DNA of 38,083 nucleotides, taken from Verrucomicrobiota bacterium. Its GTDB lineage: Bacteria; Verrucomicrobiota; Verrucomicrobiia; Verrucomicrobiales; Akkermansiaceae. The notes beneath the pieces are model-generated. The model was not told the origin of the DNA. It was given only the letters and a program-made list of their open reading frames with translations, and made no database searches. The translations under genes and the position numbers were made by a program. Within the stretch, counting starts at the first letter, position 1; the number at the start of each line of letters is the position of its first letter. Location of the stretch: assembly GCA_026397725.1 (NCBI GenBank), contig JAPLUI010000378.1, positions 1 through 38,083 of the forward strand, read 5' to 3'. Below, one piece after another: positions 1 to 8,550 of the stretch.

Positions 1-99
1 CAAGAATGTGGTGGCTCCTTATCGCGCCCACGTTACTCCCGGTGCCACACCCGCCCACCGGGTTCTGATGCTGAGAACGGGAACGCCGAATCCTGGTGA

Positions 100-360
100 C
101 GACCCGGAAGATGTTTGGGCCGCAGCGAGCGCCGGGACTTAGCCAAAGCGGTGTGGCGCTGCGCTTCCCACCGCACTCCATACCTTCACCTGCCCGGGCG
201 CGAGCCAATGTCTGGAGTGCGATGGGAAGGGCGCAGCCCGCCACCCCGCTTTGGCTACACCATTCTTCACGCCGAAGATTTCAACATTCAACATTCAACA
301 TTCAACTTCCAACTTCCAATGATCAAGTAAGACCAAGAATTGTCACAGCCGCGTCCATTT
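100..360. repeat. Dispersed structured repeat D, copy 1
   Basis: This intergenic element recurs at 18265-18512 and 18527-18930. An outer stem pairs 140-151 (TAGCCAAAGCGG) with 246-257 (CCGCTTTGGCTA), and an inner stem pairs 166-180 with 213-227. A tail of ATTCAAC units follows the stems. In copy 2 the outer stem carries a compensatory change (AAAG/CTTT becomes ACAG/CTGT), so base pairing appears to be preserved. The open frames across it are not convincing genes. It looks like a non-autonomous mobile or REP/BIME-like element, but its mobiliser is unknown. Confidence 0.75.
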
Positions 361-460
361 TTATACTTGAATGTTGAATGTTGAATGTTGAATTCAGGCG
401 GATGTTAGCCCAGTGATCCATGAAGAGATAGATTTCAGCTTCCAACATTCAATGCTCAAG
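280..460. repeat. ATTCAAC/GTTGAAT inverted repeat block
   Basis: ATTCAACATTCAACATTCAAC-type units around 283-305 face GTTGAATGTTGAATGTTGAA around 369-391, giving an inverted repeat of about 20 bp. A further degenerate tail (TTCCAACATTCAATG...) lies at about 440-460. The same ATTCAAC units occur at 18440-18475 and 18880-18915. The region is non-coding, and apart from these repeats I see nothing in 1-448. Confidence 0.6.
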
Positions 461-691
461 TAGGAGCAAGACATGACACCGCATCGGCACTTCTGCCACC
501 CGAAAACCCATGCGCGGATGATTCACGAATTCGTCTGAAACGCCAACAGGTGCCAACTCATTTTCTGCCGGGATCAGGAACTGTGAGCCCATGTCGGTCT
601 GCCCCCAATGGGTGAGCGTGCCGCTGGCCGGTGCCGATCCGTAATTGAACCGGGCCGCACGCGAATCGGTGTCGCGCCGCGCCCATTGCAC
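449..691 (-). pseudogene. Possible remnant of an FGE-like domain gene
   Basis: A short reading frame of 80 codons ends in a repeat-derived tail. Its last native residues (MGFRVAEVP) resemble the GFRVA signature that closes FGE/SUMF1-type domains in this phylum, and the residues before it do not look like random translation. A stop codon lies just upstream in frame, so it cannot be an intact gene. It sits directly downstream of the FGE-GH51 gene. It may be the decayed 3' end of a neighbouring FGE gene, or may be meaningless. I cannot assign a function. Confidence 0.25.
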
Positions 692-746
692 ATGCCGCGA
701 TGTCGATGAGGTCGATCATGGGCAACCGGGCCCGGTGGGAGTGAGG

Positions 747-3308
747 TCAGTTGATCCGGCTGCCAATGCGCAACACGGTGAACGAATTTCCCGGCACGGT
801 GCGGGTGAAGGTGGAGCCCGGGAGTTGCGTTGCTTTGCCGACCGGTGCCACTTGGGTGGGGGCTTCAAAGGAATTCCGGGCGAGGGGGTCCGGCGCAGTC
901 AGCAGCCACTCGGCGACACCCGGACGCAGTGTTCCGGCGTTCCGGAGGGTGATTGCCAACACCTTCTCGGCCGGGCCGAGGTTGACGATCTTGAGGATGA
1001 TCTCGCCGCGTTGGCGGTCGCGGCCGGCCAGCGCGAACAAGTCCGGATCGCCGCCGGCCTCGAGGCGTGTGGTTAGAACGACATCCGGCCGATGGTGCAT
1101 GAAGAGCATCTGCGCGTAGTATGACGGCGTGCCGAACGCGCGGTGGTTGTCGAAGTGGATGAGGTCCGGTTCCCAGCGTTTGTCGTGGGTGTTCATGAAC
1201 AGCGGGGCGTAGGAGACGAGGCGGACCACGTCGGCATTGCGCTCGAGGCCGAGCATGTAGGCGGCTTCTAACAAGGCGTTGTGGAGCGTGTGGTTGGTGC
1301 GGTTGCGGGCGGCGAGTTCCATGTTGCTCACCTTGGGTCCCTTGCGGTCGTATGTGTCGAAGCGGTTCATGTTGGCGCGGAACCAGGCGTCGTCGCGGTA
1401 GTCGTGGAGGTCCTTGATTTCGACGGGGGCCTTGGGTTTGCCGACGGGCGCATAGGCGATGGTGGTGATGGCGGGATACTTCGCCTTGATAGCCTGATAG
1501 AACGCGGGGTAGCGTTCGGTGTATTCGCGGCTGTTGAGTTCGTTGCCGAGGTTGACGTAGGCGAGCGGGAACGGATCCGGGTGGCCGTGCTGGGCCCGCA
1601 AATCACCCCATTTGGTGTGCAGCGGATCGAGCGCATAGGAGATGGCATCGACGGTGTCATCGACGTAGGATTGCACTTGCTCCGGCGGACAAGGCACGCC
1701 GCCGGGGGTGTGGATGGTGCAGGCGATGCCCATGTTGTTGCAGAAGAGGGCGGTGGCACCGATGTCTTCGGCGAGTTGCAGGAACTCCAACATGCCGAGG
1801 CCGTCGGTGCGGCGGTAGCCCCACATGGCGTTCCACACGCCGGGGCGCTCGGCGATGTCGCCAATGGATTTTTTCCACGCGTGGCCTTGTTCGAGGGTGA
1901 GGCCCTCGGTCACGCAGCCGCCGGGGAAGCGGACAAACCCGGGCCGCAGGTCGGCAAGCAGTTGGGCGAGGTCGGCACGCAGGCCGTTAGGGCGGCTGTG
2001 GAAGGTGTGGGACGGAAACAAGGAGACGACGTCGAGCCAGAGGGTGCCGGGGGCGTCGGCATAGAGTGCGAGGCGGGCGTTGTGGTGGGTGGTTTTGGCG
2101 GTGAGTTTGGCGCGGAGTTTCTTCCATGCGGCACCGCTGCCGGTGATGGCGGCGGGTTCTGACAGGCGGGTTCCGTCGGTGGTCTCGAGCACGGCAGTTA
2201 GATTGCCCTTGAACGCGGGCTCGGCGCAGACATACAGGTTGAGTTCGTAGGACTCGCCTTCGGTGAAGGACATGCCCCAATAGCCGGTGTTGGCGAGGCC
2301 GGCGGGATGGTCCTGGTCGGCAGTCTTGATCTCCCAGCGCAGGGAAGTGCTCTGGGCGGGATTGAGGAGTTTTTGTTTGTCGAGGGCCATGGTGGCCGCG
2401 GCACCGGCTTTTGCTAGATCCTGCCAGGCGGGGACGGGGTCCTTGGGCGGCCAGGGGATTTTGTCGCGGCACGCGGCCACGGCGAAGCCCTGGTCGAGCC
2501 GCATGCCCTCCGGCACGTTGCAATCCTCGAAGCTGCGGTTGCGGACGAGTTCGGCATAGAGGCCGCCGTCGCCGGCATGGTTGATTTCCTCGAAGAAGAT
2601 GCCATACATGTGCGGGTTGACCTCCGCGCCCGCGGCGGCGGCATCCACCGAGATGGTGCCGGCCAGCGCCGGCTTGGCAGCGGCAGTCCCGGTTGCCGTT
2701 TCGTTAGATACCGCCACGGCTGGGGCGTCCGGCACCGCGAGTGCGACGCGGAAGCCGGTGTCGTAGGCGCGGATGCGGGGGTCGAAGCCATGGCGGGTGG
2801 CGGCGCGGCGCCACTCGGTGCTATAACGCCAAGCCCCGCCGCGGATCACGCGTTGCCCGGTTTCCGGCGGTCCCGGCGGGTCATCCAGCGGGGACTTCGC
2901 ATAGTAGTCGTCGGCCGCCCAGTCTGCGCACCACTCCCAGATGTTGCCATGCATGTCGAACAACCCGAAGTTGTTAGGCGAATGGAACGGGCGGGTGAGG
3001 CGCACCCGGTGTTGGGTTTCCTCCGGCGAGCGCTTCACCTCGGTCTCCGGCGAACCCATCATGAATTCGCCAGGCGGAATCAGGGCGAACTTCATGCCTA
3101 GCCAATTGGTGACCTCGACCGGTTGTGCCAGGTGCTGCGACCAGGCCTGTTGGTGGGCGCGGGCCTGGGCGGCATCGAAGGGCGCGGTGGCCAGCGGCGG
3201 CGCCGCCCCGGCGGCCAAGCACGGCCCAGCGGCAAGGGCGGCGATGAGCCACCAATCCCGAGCTAAGGAGCCGTAAATAAATAAACATGGCGTTAGAAGT
3301 TTGATCAT
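747..3308 (-). CDS. Secreted FGE-like/GH51 alpha-L-arabinofuranosidase fusion
   Basis: The product has 853 residues. An N-terminal hydrophobic segment (about 19-36) looks like a signal peptide. Residues 68-192 are an FGE/SUMF1-like domain (WLGMKFALIPPGEF, MHGNIWEW, RGGAW, GFRVAL), but about 100 residues normally found between the RVRLTRPF and NNFGLFDMHGN segments are missing. Residues 217-850 are a GH51-type arabinofuranosidase, with FVRFPGG, acid/base Glu590 in NLGNE and candidate nucleophile Glu664 in KVSNMELAA, where relatives have GEYA. The enzyme would remove terminal alpha-L-arabinofuranose from arabinans, arabinoxylan or glycoproteins outside the cytoplasm. The only possible start codon lies in dispersed repeat A, which encodes residues 1-16. 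The GH51 part is solid. The truncated FGE part is probably non-catalytic and may be a binding or relic domain. Confidence 0.85.
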   Translation of the reverse strand: MIKLLTPCLFIYGSLARDWWLIAALAAGPCLAAGAAPPLATAPFDAAQARAHQQAWSQHLAQPVEVTNWLGMKFALIPPGEFMMGSPETEVKRSPEETQHRVRLTRPFHSPNNFGLFDMHGNIWEWCADWAADDYYAKSPLDDPPGPPETGQRVIRGGAWRYSTEWRRAATRHGFDPRIRAYDTGFRVALAVPDAPAVAVSNETATGTAAAKPALAGTISVDAAAAGAEVNPHMYGIFFEEINHAGDGGLYAELVRNRSFEDCNVPEGMRLDQGFAVAACRDKIPWPPKDPVPAWQDLAKAGAAATMALDKQKLLNPAQSTSLRWEIKTADQDHPAGLANTGYWGMSFTEGESYELNLYVCAEPAFKGNLTAVLETTDGTRLSEPAAITGSGAAWKKLRAKLTAKTTHHNARLALYADAPGTLWLDVVSLFPSHTFHSRPNGLRADLAQLLADLRPGFVRFPGGCVTEGLTLEQGHAWKKSIGDIAERPGVWNAMWGYRRTDGLGMLEFLQLAEDIGATALFCNNMGIACTIHTPGGVPCPPEQVQSYVDDTVDAISYALDPLHTKWGDLRAQHGHPDPFPLAYVNLGNELNSREYTERYPAFYQAIKAKYPAITTIAYAPVGKPKAPVEIKDLHDYRDDAWFRANMNRFDTYDRKGPKVSNMELAARNRTNHTLHNALLEAAYMLGLERNADVVRLVSYAPLFMNTHDKRWEPDLIHFDNHRAFGTPSYYAQMLFMHHRPDVVLTTRLEAGGDPDLFALAGRDRQRGEIILKIVNLGPAEKVLAITLRNAGTLRPGVAEWLLTAPDPLARNSFEAPTQVAPVGKATQLPGSTFTRTVPGNSFTVLRIGSRIN

Positions 3309-3358
3309 TCAGAAATTAGGAAAAATGATGGAGGGTAAAATGATGGATGAAAAGATCA
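3262..3358. repeat. Dispersed repeat A, copy 1
   Basis: This ~97-bp block is about 90% identical to 14541-14637. It starts GCTAAGGAGCCGTAAATAA and ends with two TAAAATGATGG-type units. It overlaps the 5' end of the FGE-GH51 gene. An inverted version of the TAAAATGATG units lies at about 3390-3421, so the region could fold as a hairpin. The remaining spacer up to 3546 shows nothing else. Confidence 0.8.
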
Positions 3359-3546
3359 GAATTCCCGATAACGGGAGCACAATTCCAGTTCTTCATGATT
3401 TTACCCTATCATGATTTTACCAAATTGATTCCATGCTAACATGCAGATTTTGCAAGGTCTATTTCTTTACGGGGCCTAACACCATCAGCGGGGCGCGAGC
3501 GGACATGGCATCAAATCGGTTAGTATGGGAGCGTGACAGGGGGCCG

Positions 3547-6087
3547 CTATCTTTTCGCGGGGGGCATGGGCGGTGCGCCGGGAATGCTCCACTCGTAAAT
3601 TCCCATCGCGTAGCGGATTTTCTCGTTCTGCGTCTGGACTTCCAGGCGCAGGGCGCTGGTGGTGACCGGCTTGAACTTCACGGTGTTATACTGGTCCAAC
3701 TCGAGGCCATAACCGCTCGGGTTCTCAACCTCCTTCCATTCCTTGCCGCTGAGATAGGTCACGCGCCATGACTTCGGCAGGCGTACCTCGCCCTTGGTCG
3801 GCGTTTCGTCGAACCAATACACCGCGCACTCCGAGACTGTTAGAGGCGGGTTGAAGTTCCGGCGCACCCATTGCGGTTTGCCGTGCTCGGCGCCGCCGAA
3901 CGAATAGGTGGTGAAATGCGGCAGCCTGGCGTCGGAGGATGACTTGCCCACCTTGCCGTCGAACATCGCCTCATACGGATCGGTGCTGCCGCCGCGACTG
4001 TAGGACGCCAACGGTTCAAGTGGCAGTTGCCATTCGCGGGCGTCCGGCCCGGTGCCGAAGACCGGCAGGGCTGTTAGGCGGAGCCGGCCGGCGCCCATCG
4101 GGATCAGGGTGATGGTTTCGGCGGGTTTGGCGGACTTGACGGGGCTGGGTTGGAGTTTATCGACGAGGCCGAGGTGGTCTTCCTTCCAATTCGGCAGCTT
4201 GCGGGCGACGGCCTGGATTTCGACCGGCGTGCCCTCGTGGGTGAATGGCATGTTAGACCCGGGCCAGGGCTTGGTGACGACCTTGAAGGAGGCGGCGGGG
4301 TTGGTGGCATCGAATTCCAGCGCATAGTTCCACGGGGTGGTGGGCACGATTTCCCAGGCCGGCCAGGGTTCCTTGAGCTGTTGCGGCTGATAGGGAACGA
4401 GTTTCTCGCCGATTTTGATCGAGAACGTCAGCGGGCCGCGGTTCACCGAGACGGAGTTTTGGTTGGCTTTCCATGTTGTTAGGTTGACGCTCATGGGCAA
4501 CTGCATGACCAGCGTGTCGCCGGCTTGCCAGATGCGGTTGAGGCGGAGGAACGCGCCGGCCCGCGACTGGGCTGCCAGCGGACGGTTGTTGAGCAGGAGC
4601 TTGACGGGGTCCTGGCACCATCCCGGCACGCGCAGGTGGAGCGGAAACTCGATCGGCGAATCGGTTTGGATCTTGAAGGTCACGGTGCCGTCGAAGGGAT
4701 ACTTGGTGTCCTCGTCGAGGGTGACGGCGGTGCCCTTGCCCACCTTGGCCTTGACGCTGCTAGGTGCATACATCACTGCGGCCAAGCCGTTGCCGGGAGT
4801 GGCCATCCACAGCGATTGCGCGAAGTACGGCCAGCCCGCGCCGCTGTTGTGCTGGCAGCAGCGGTGGTCGTGCGGGTTCATCACCTGCATGGGTCCGCCG
4901 TCGGCGAGTTCGGGCGCTTTGCTGCGGGCGTCGGAGTTCACCTGGTTGGGCGAGGTGAGGTAGCGCAGCCCCTTCATGTCCGCGGTGGTGGTGGCCGGCA
5001 GGGTGTTGAAGGCGAGGTTCTCGCAGCGGTCGGCCCACTTGGTGTCGCCGGTGATGCGGGTGAGGATTTCGTGAGAGATCATCATCTCGACAGCACCGCA
5101 GGTTTCGATCGCCTGGCGCGGGTCGGTGTAGCCGGGACGGGCGAATTCATCGCCGCCGAAGGCGCCGCCGGGCACCTGGCCATAGGTGCCGATGATGCTG
5201 TCCCACTGGCGCTCCGTGGTTGCCAGGAACTTCGGATCCTGGTTCTGTTGATAGAACAACGCCGGCTTGCGGAAGCCCTGGGAGAAATCCACGTTGTGGC
5301 CGCCGGTGGCGATGTTCATCCACGACGCGCCGCAGCGTTGCAGCTTGGCGGTGAGTTCCAAGAGTCGCGGGTCGCCGGTGCGGTTGTAGAGCCAATAGGC
5401 GTTCTCCAAGTCGTCGGCATTGCGCGGCACCTGCCAGCCCCCGGCAAAGAACTTGTTGTCGGGAATCGCCAATTCCCAGGCGAAATAGCGTTTCATCAGG
5501 TCAAGCACCCGCGGGTCGCCGGTGTATTCATGATAGGCCCGCAGCACGAAGAGCATGTTCATGTTAGACATGAGGTCGTGGTCGCCGCCCGGCTTCAGGT
5601 TGCTGAGGGGACCGAAGTAGCCGTCCTCGCGCTGGCTGGCGAAAGTGGTGGTGATCCATGGCATGGCTTCGTCGATGAGTTTCTTGTCATCGAGCACGAA
5701 GCCCATGGCGGCGAAGCCGCGCAACCAATAGGGCAACTCCTCCCATCCGCTGGCACCGACGCCCTTGGGGCTCAGCCACGCGTTGCCCTTCGGGTTGCAG
5801 AAGTTGCTGATCTCGGTCAGGTGGCCGACGTATCCCGCGGCTTGCAGCTCCAACTGCTTGCGCAGCCAGCCCTGGGGCTTGATGGTGCCGAATGGCAGGG
5901 TGATGAGCGGACTCGGCAACAAGGGCTGGCGGTTGCCGGCGTAGTGGTTGTTAGACAGCTTGACATCGGGCCGTTCCAACACCTCCACGCGGTCCTGGGC
6001 CAGCGCCATGGGCGCAGCCAGCGCTGCCATCAAGGCAACACTCGCGAGCCTCCGGAGTCCTTGTCCTTCTCTTTGGGTGCGTTGCAT
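3547..6087 (-). CDS. Secreted GH127-like (DUF1680) glycoside hydrolase
   Basis: The product has 846 residues and a clear signal peptide (about 1-30, ending ALAQ). The catalytic (alpha/alpha)6 domain (about 55-450) carries the GH127 metal/catalytic signature: Glu328 and Cys330 in AIETCGAVEMM, and Cys410-Cys411 in HRCCQHN. In characterised GH127 enzymes these residues hold a Zn ion and supply a cysteine nucleophile for beta-L-arabinofuranosidase action. A beta-sandwich follows (about 450-690). A C-terminal discoidin-like domain (about 700-843) may bind carbohydrate. The likely substrate is beta-linked L-arabinofuranose, but this branch of DUF1680 is less certain than the enzyme at 30581. A double-site motif at 6129-6169, just upstream, is shared with the 24006-35238 operon. 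The gene appears monocistronic. Confidence 0.85.
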   Translation of the reverse strand: MQRTQREGQGLRRLASVALMAALAAPMALAQDRVEVLERPDVKLSNNHYAGNRQPLLPSPLITLPFGTIKPQGWLRKQLELQAAGYVGHLTEISNFCNPKGNAWLSPKGVGASGWEELPYWLRGFAAMGFVLDDKKLIDEAMPWITTTFASQREDGYFGPLSNLKPGGDHDLMSNMNMLFVLRAYHEYTGDPRVLDLMKRYFAWELAIPDNKFFAGGWQVPRNADDLENAYWLYNRTGDPRLLELTAKLQRCGASWMNIATGGHNVDFSQGFRKPALFYQQNQDPKFLATTERQWDSIIGTYGQVPGGAFGGDEFARPGYTDPRQAIETCGAVEMMISHEILTRITGDTKWADRCENLAFNTLPATTTADMKGLRYLTSPNQVNSDARSKAPELADGGPMQVMNPHDHRCCQHNSGAGWPYFAQSLWMATPGNGLAAVMYAPSSVKAKVGKGTAVTLDEDTKYPFDGTVTFKIQTDSPIEFPLHLRVPGWCQDPVKLLLNNRPLAAQSRAGAFLRLNRIWQAGDTLVMQLPMSVNLTTWKANQNSVSVNRGPLTFSIKIGEKLVPYQPQQLKEPWPAWEIVPTTPWNYALEFDATNPAASFKVVTKPWPGSNMPFTHEGTPVEIQAVARKLPNWKEDHLGLVDKLQPSPVKSAKPAETITLIPMGAGRLRLTALPVFGTGPDAREWQLPLEPLASYSRGGSTDPYEAMFDGKVGKSSSDARLPHFTTYSFGGAEHGKPQWVRRNFNPPLTVSECAVYWFDETPTKGEVRLPKSWRVTYLSGKEWKEVENPSGYGLELDQYNTVKFKPVTTSALRLEVQTQNEKIRYAMGIYEWSIPGAPPMPPAKR

Positions 6088-6128
6088 CTCAAATGGATTG
6101 CTACGATCCGGGGGCGGCCGGTTATCGT

Positions 6129-6169
6129 CATTTCGCGAAATGAACAGGCGCTTCGCAAAATGGGCATTG
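6129..6169. promoter_or_regulatory. Shared double-site operator-like element, copy 1
   Basis: A perfect 16-bp palindrome TCATTTCGCGAAATGA (6128-6143) is followed by a second TTCGCAAA site. The two site centres are exactly 20 bp apart. The block aligns without gaps to 23833-23873 at 31 of 41 positions, including CATTTCGC, TGAACAG, TTCGC and a terminal CATTG. It lies about 40-80 bp upstream of the GH127-like gene start (6087, minus strand), where an operator would be expected. Binding of a regulator is inferred. Confidence 0.6.
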
Positions 6170-6306
6170 GCCTGGCGACCGGCATCAAGGGCAACCCCGT
6201 GACATGCCGGACCGGTGAGCCACGTTGAAAGTCGGGGGCGTGCGGTGGTGGCAACGGCGGGACGGTGGACTCCGAGGCCGGAACCTGCGATGGCGCACCT
6301 CCGGGG

Positions 6307-7395
6307 CTAGCCGATCCCCTTCTTCAAATCCCGAACGCTCCACAGTTTGCCTGCCGCAGCCACTCCGCACCCTCGCAACTTCCGCGCCCCGCTCGAGCGC
6401 TTGGGCCCGAAGCGACTTCGGCACTGTTTGAACACCTCATCCACAAACTGCCTGCTCCCAATCACCGCCCCATCCGTGAAATATCTAACCCGGCAACGCA
6501 GCATCTTGCTCATCGCGACATCACGGCTCCGCTCCAGTCGGGCCAACTCCGCTGCCACCTCCTCCTTCCTCATGCCCTTTCTAACCACCTTCACCGCCCG
6601 CTTCCCGTCCGCGCCCACCACTTCCGTCAGCTTCTCCTCGCCTTCCGCCAACAACAGCATCCGGTAGTCCTTCGACACCTTGCCCGTCCAGTGCCGCGCA
6701 TCCGCCGCGTACCCCTGATGTGCCATGAGCGCCCGCACCAAACCCGCCCGGGCCTTCTTGCCATTGCCTCCTGGTCCGCCTCCCATTGCCTCGCCATAGC
6801 TGCTCCAGCGGTAGTCCGCCGGGTCCATCACCATCCCCGCCCGCACCGGATTCAGATCAATATAGGCCGCCATCGTCCGCGCCGCGATGCCATCTTCCAC
6901 CAGCACACTCTTGAACACATCTTCCCACAACCCGCCGGTGCGCTCGTGCCGACGGTTGAACCATTGTGTGAAGCGCTGCACGAAGCCCTTCATGAACTCG
7001 CTCAAGCTGTGCATCCGATAGGTGAAACCCTCATGCAATTCCCTGGCGAGTGCCTCATTTCCTGTCTCCCGAGCATCCGCCAGCCGCTTCGCCACCTCCG
7101 CCACAAAGGCTTCGCTATAGACAAACCGCAACCGCTTCATCAGATCCTCGTCGGACAAGCCGCCCACTGGCAGCGGTGGCACCTCCAGCAGCAGATGAAT
7201 ATGGCTGCACATGAAGCAGTACGCCAGCACCCGGCAGCCGGAGAAGTTCTCATACATCCGCATGTACGTGCGCAGTTGCTCTTTCTCCGTCTTCCCAAAG
7301 GCAAAGCGCCGCTCCACCACCCTGCTCACGCAGTGGTAGATCACCGGCCGTTCCGTAGAATCCCTCCATGGTGCAATGAATCGTGCGTGCGGCAT
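6307..7395 (-). mobile_element. REP-associated (Y1/HUH-like) transposase
   Basis: I chose the start at 7395 (MPHARFIAPWRDS) because the family begins there; an in-frame ATG at 7503 would add 36 residues with no similarity. The product is then 362 residues. The HUH metal motif appears as MCSHIHLLLEVP. The later motifs FMKGFVQRFTQWFNRRH, GGLWEDVFKS and YIDLNPVRAG are typical of the IS200/IS605-related RAYT group. The tyrosine usually seen before WFNRR is Phe (QRFTQWF), so the nucleophile may be another tyrosine, perhaps in FTYRMHSLSEF. RAYTs nick single-stranded REP hairpins. A perfect 14-bp stem (7517-7548) and a short palindrome (7441-7457) lie just upstream. No flanking IS ends were identified. 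Confidence 0.85.
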
Positions 7396-7440
7396 GCCCC
7401 AAGTTAGCCCGAAAATCCCCCAGCGCAAGACTTTCTTTAT

Positions 7441-7477
7441 AAAAGGAGGCTCCTTTTGTTGACTTCCTTTTGTTGAC
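7441..7477. repeat. Palindrome plus 12-bp direct repeat upstream of the RAYT
   Basis: AAAAGGAGGCTCCTTTT (7441-7457) is an 8-bp-arm palindrome with a single central base. CCTTTTGTTGAC occurs twice (7452-7463 and 7466-7477). The pair lies 46-82 bp upstream of the transposase start. It may be part of its promoter or of its recognition sequence. Confidence 0.5.
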
Positions 7478-7516
7478 GAGACCGCGTTGCGGTTCGTTGT
7501 CATTTTCGCCAGCGTC

Positions 7517-7548
7517 CCGGGGAAGCCGTCTGACGACGGCTTCCCCGG
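7517..7548. repeat. Perfect 14-bp-stem hairpin, REP-like
   Basis: CCGGGGAAGCCGTC and GACGGCTTCCCCGG are perfect inverted arms around a TGAC loop. The hairpin lies 122-153 bp upstream of the RAYT transposase, the usual place for a REP target. There is no T-run, so it is a poor terminator candidate. Confidence 0.65.
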
Positions 7549-7636
7549 ACTGCAACCCCGGACTGGACGGACTAATGCATTTGGCGTATCGGACTCGGAT
7601 CAAAGGCAGTTGCCCCGTGCAAATATCCGCCGTTGG

Positions 7637-7668
7637 AAGGGCTCAAGGGCTCAAGGGCTCAAGGGCTC
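7637..7668. repeat. (AAGGGCTC) x4 tandem repeat
   Basis: Four perfect 8-bp units lie in the 400-bp spacer between the transposase and the sigma factor gene. Copy number is likely variable by slippage. Apart from this and the two hairpins, I see nothing in 7396-7794. Confidence 0.8.
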
Positions 7669-7794
7669 GAGAATGTGAAGAACAGGCTTGCCAATGTCCG
7701 TTGGTTCACCTAGCAAAGCTGCGTCCGCCCTCAGTTCCGCGATTCGGTTCTATCAGGATGGCGGAGCAGTGAAGGCCCCGACTCAGCACCAGCC

Positions 7795-8550
7795 GTGAAG
7801 TTCGACCCTGACAATGCCGGCAGCAAGTTTCCCCGCACCCGTTGGTCGGTGGTCGAGGCGGCGCTGGATTTCCGCGAGCGCGAGACGGCCATGCGGGAGT
7901 TTTCCCGGCTGTGCCAGGCGTACTGGTATCCACTCTATGGCTTCGCTCGTCGCCATGGCCATCCGCCCGAGGACGCTGCGGACCTCACCCAGGAGTTCTT
8001 CGGGCTGCTCGCAAGCGGCGATTTGTTGCAGCAGGCGGACCCGTCGAAGGGCAAGTTGCGGACCCTTTTCCTCACGGTTTTCAGCCGCCAGTTGGTCAAT
8101 GCGCGGGAACGCGAGCGGGCGGCCAAGCGCGGCGGCAACGCCGAGATCGTGGCACTGGACTGCGAGGGCGCCGAGGGTTGGCTGGCCAGCGAGCCGATCG
8201 ATCCCCGCCTGACCCCCGAGCGCTGGTTCGACCGGCAGTGGGCGCTCACCGTGTTGGAGTGTTGCCTCAACAGCCTGGGCTCCCGGCTGGCACTGGAGGG
8301 CAAGGAACAGGAATTCACCGCGCTGCGGCCCTTCCTCAGCCTGGCCGGAATTGGCACGGCCTCGTCCGAAGACGCCGCCCGCCGGCTCGGAGTTTCGGCG
8401 GACAACTTGCGCCAGAAACTCCTCCGCCTGCGCGTGCGGTTCCGCGTTTTGTTAGAAGAACTGGTGGCCGAATCACTGGCCGCGCCGAGTGTGGCCGCGA
8501 TCACCGAGGAAATCCGCTGTCTCCAGCATGCGATCCGCGAATCGGGATGA
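7795..8550 (+). CDS. ECF-type RNA polymerase sigma factor
   Basis: The product has 251 residues. It opens with FPRTRWSVV, typical of the large planctomycete/verrucomicrobial ECF group. A region-2-like part (about 15-115) contains YWYPLYGFARRHG and the core-binding segment DAADLTQEFF. A region-4 helix-turn-helix-like part (about 170-225) contains EDAARRLGVSADNLRQKLLRLRVRFR. The start is the GTG at 7795, because the nearby ATG at 7758 runs into a stop after four codons. The stop overlaps the start of the kinase gene (ATGA, 8547-8550), so the two are translationally coupled. In this arrangement the kinase is usually thought to regulate the sigma factor. No anti-sigma factor is present. Confidence 0.85.
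   Translation: MKFDPDNAGSKFPRTRWSVVEAALDFRERETAMREFSRLCQAYWYPLYGFARRHGHPPEDAADLTQEFFGLLASGDLLQQADPSKGKLRTLFLTVFSRQLVNARERERAAKRGGNAEIVALDCEGAEGWLASEPIDPRLTPERWFDRQWALTVLECCLNSLGSRLALEGKEQEFTALRPFLSLAGIGTASSEDAARRLGVSADNLRQKLLRLRVRFRVLLEELVAESLAAPSVAAITEEIRCLQHAIRESG

Noticed and set aside
96..377. Short plus-strand frames at the left end as genes
   Set aside because: They translate the dispersed repeat D (the HSTFNIQL-type string) and recur wherever the repeat does.
4525..6228. Long open frame (567 codons) on the plus strand opposite the GH127-like gene
   Set aside because: Its translation is low-complexity (Gly/Ala/Val/Arg-rich) with no motif. It is an antisense shadow of a well-supported gene in GC-rich DNA.
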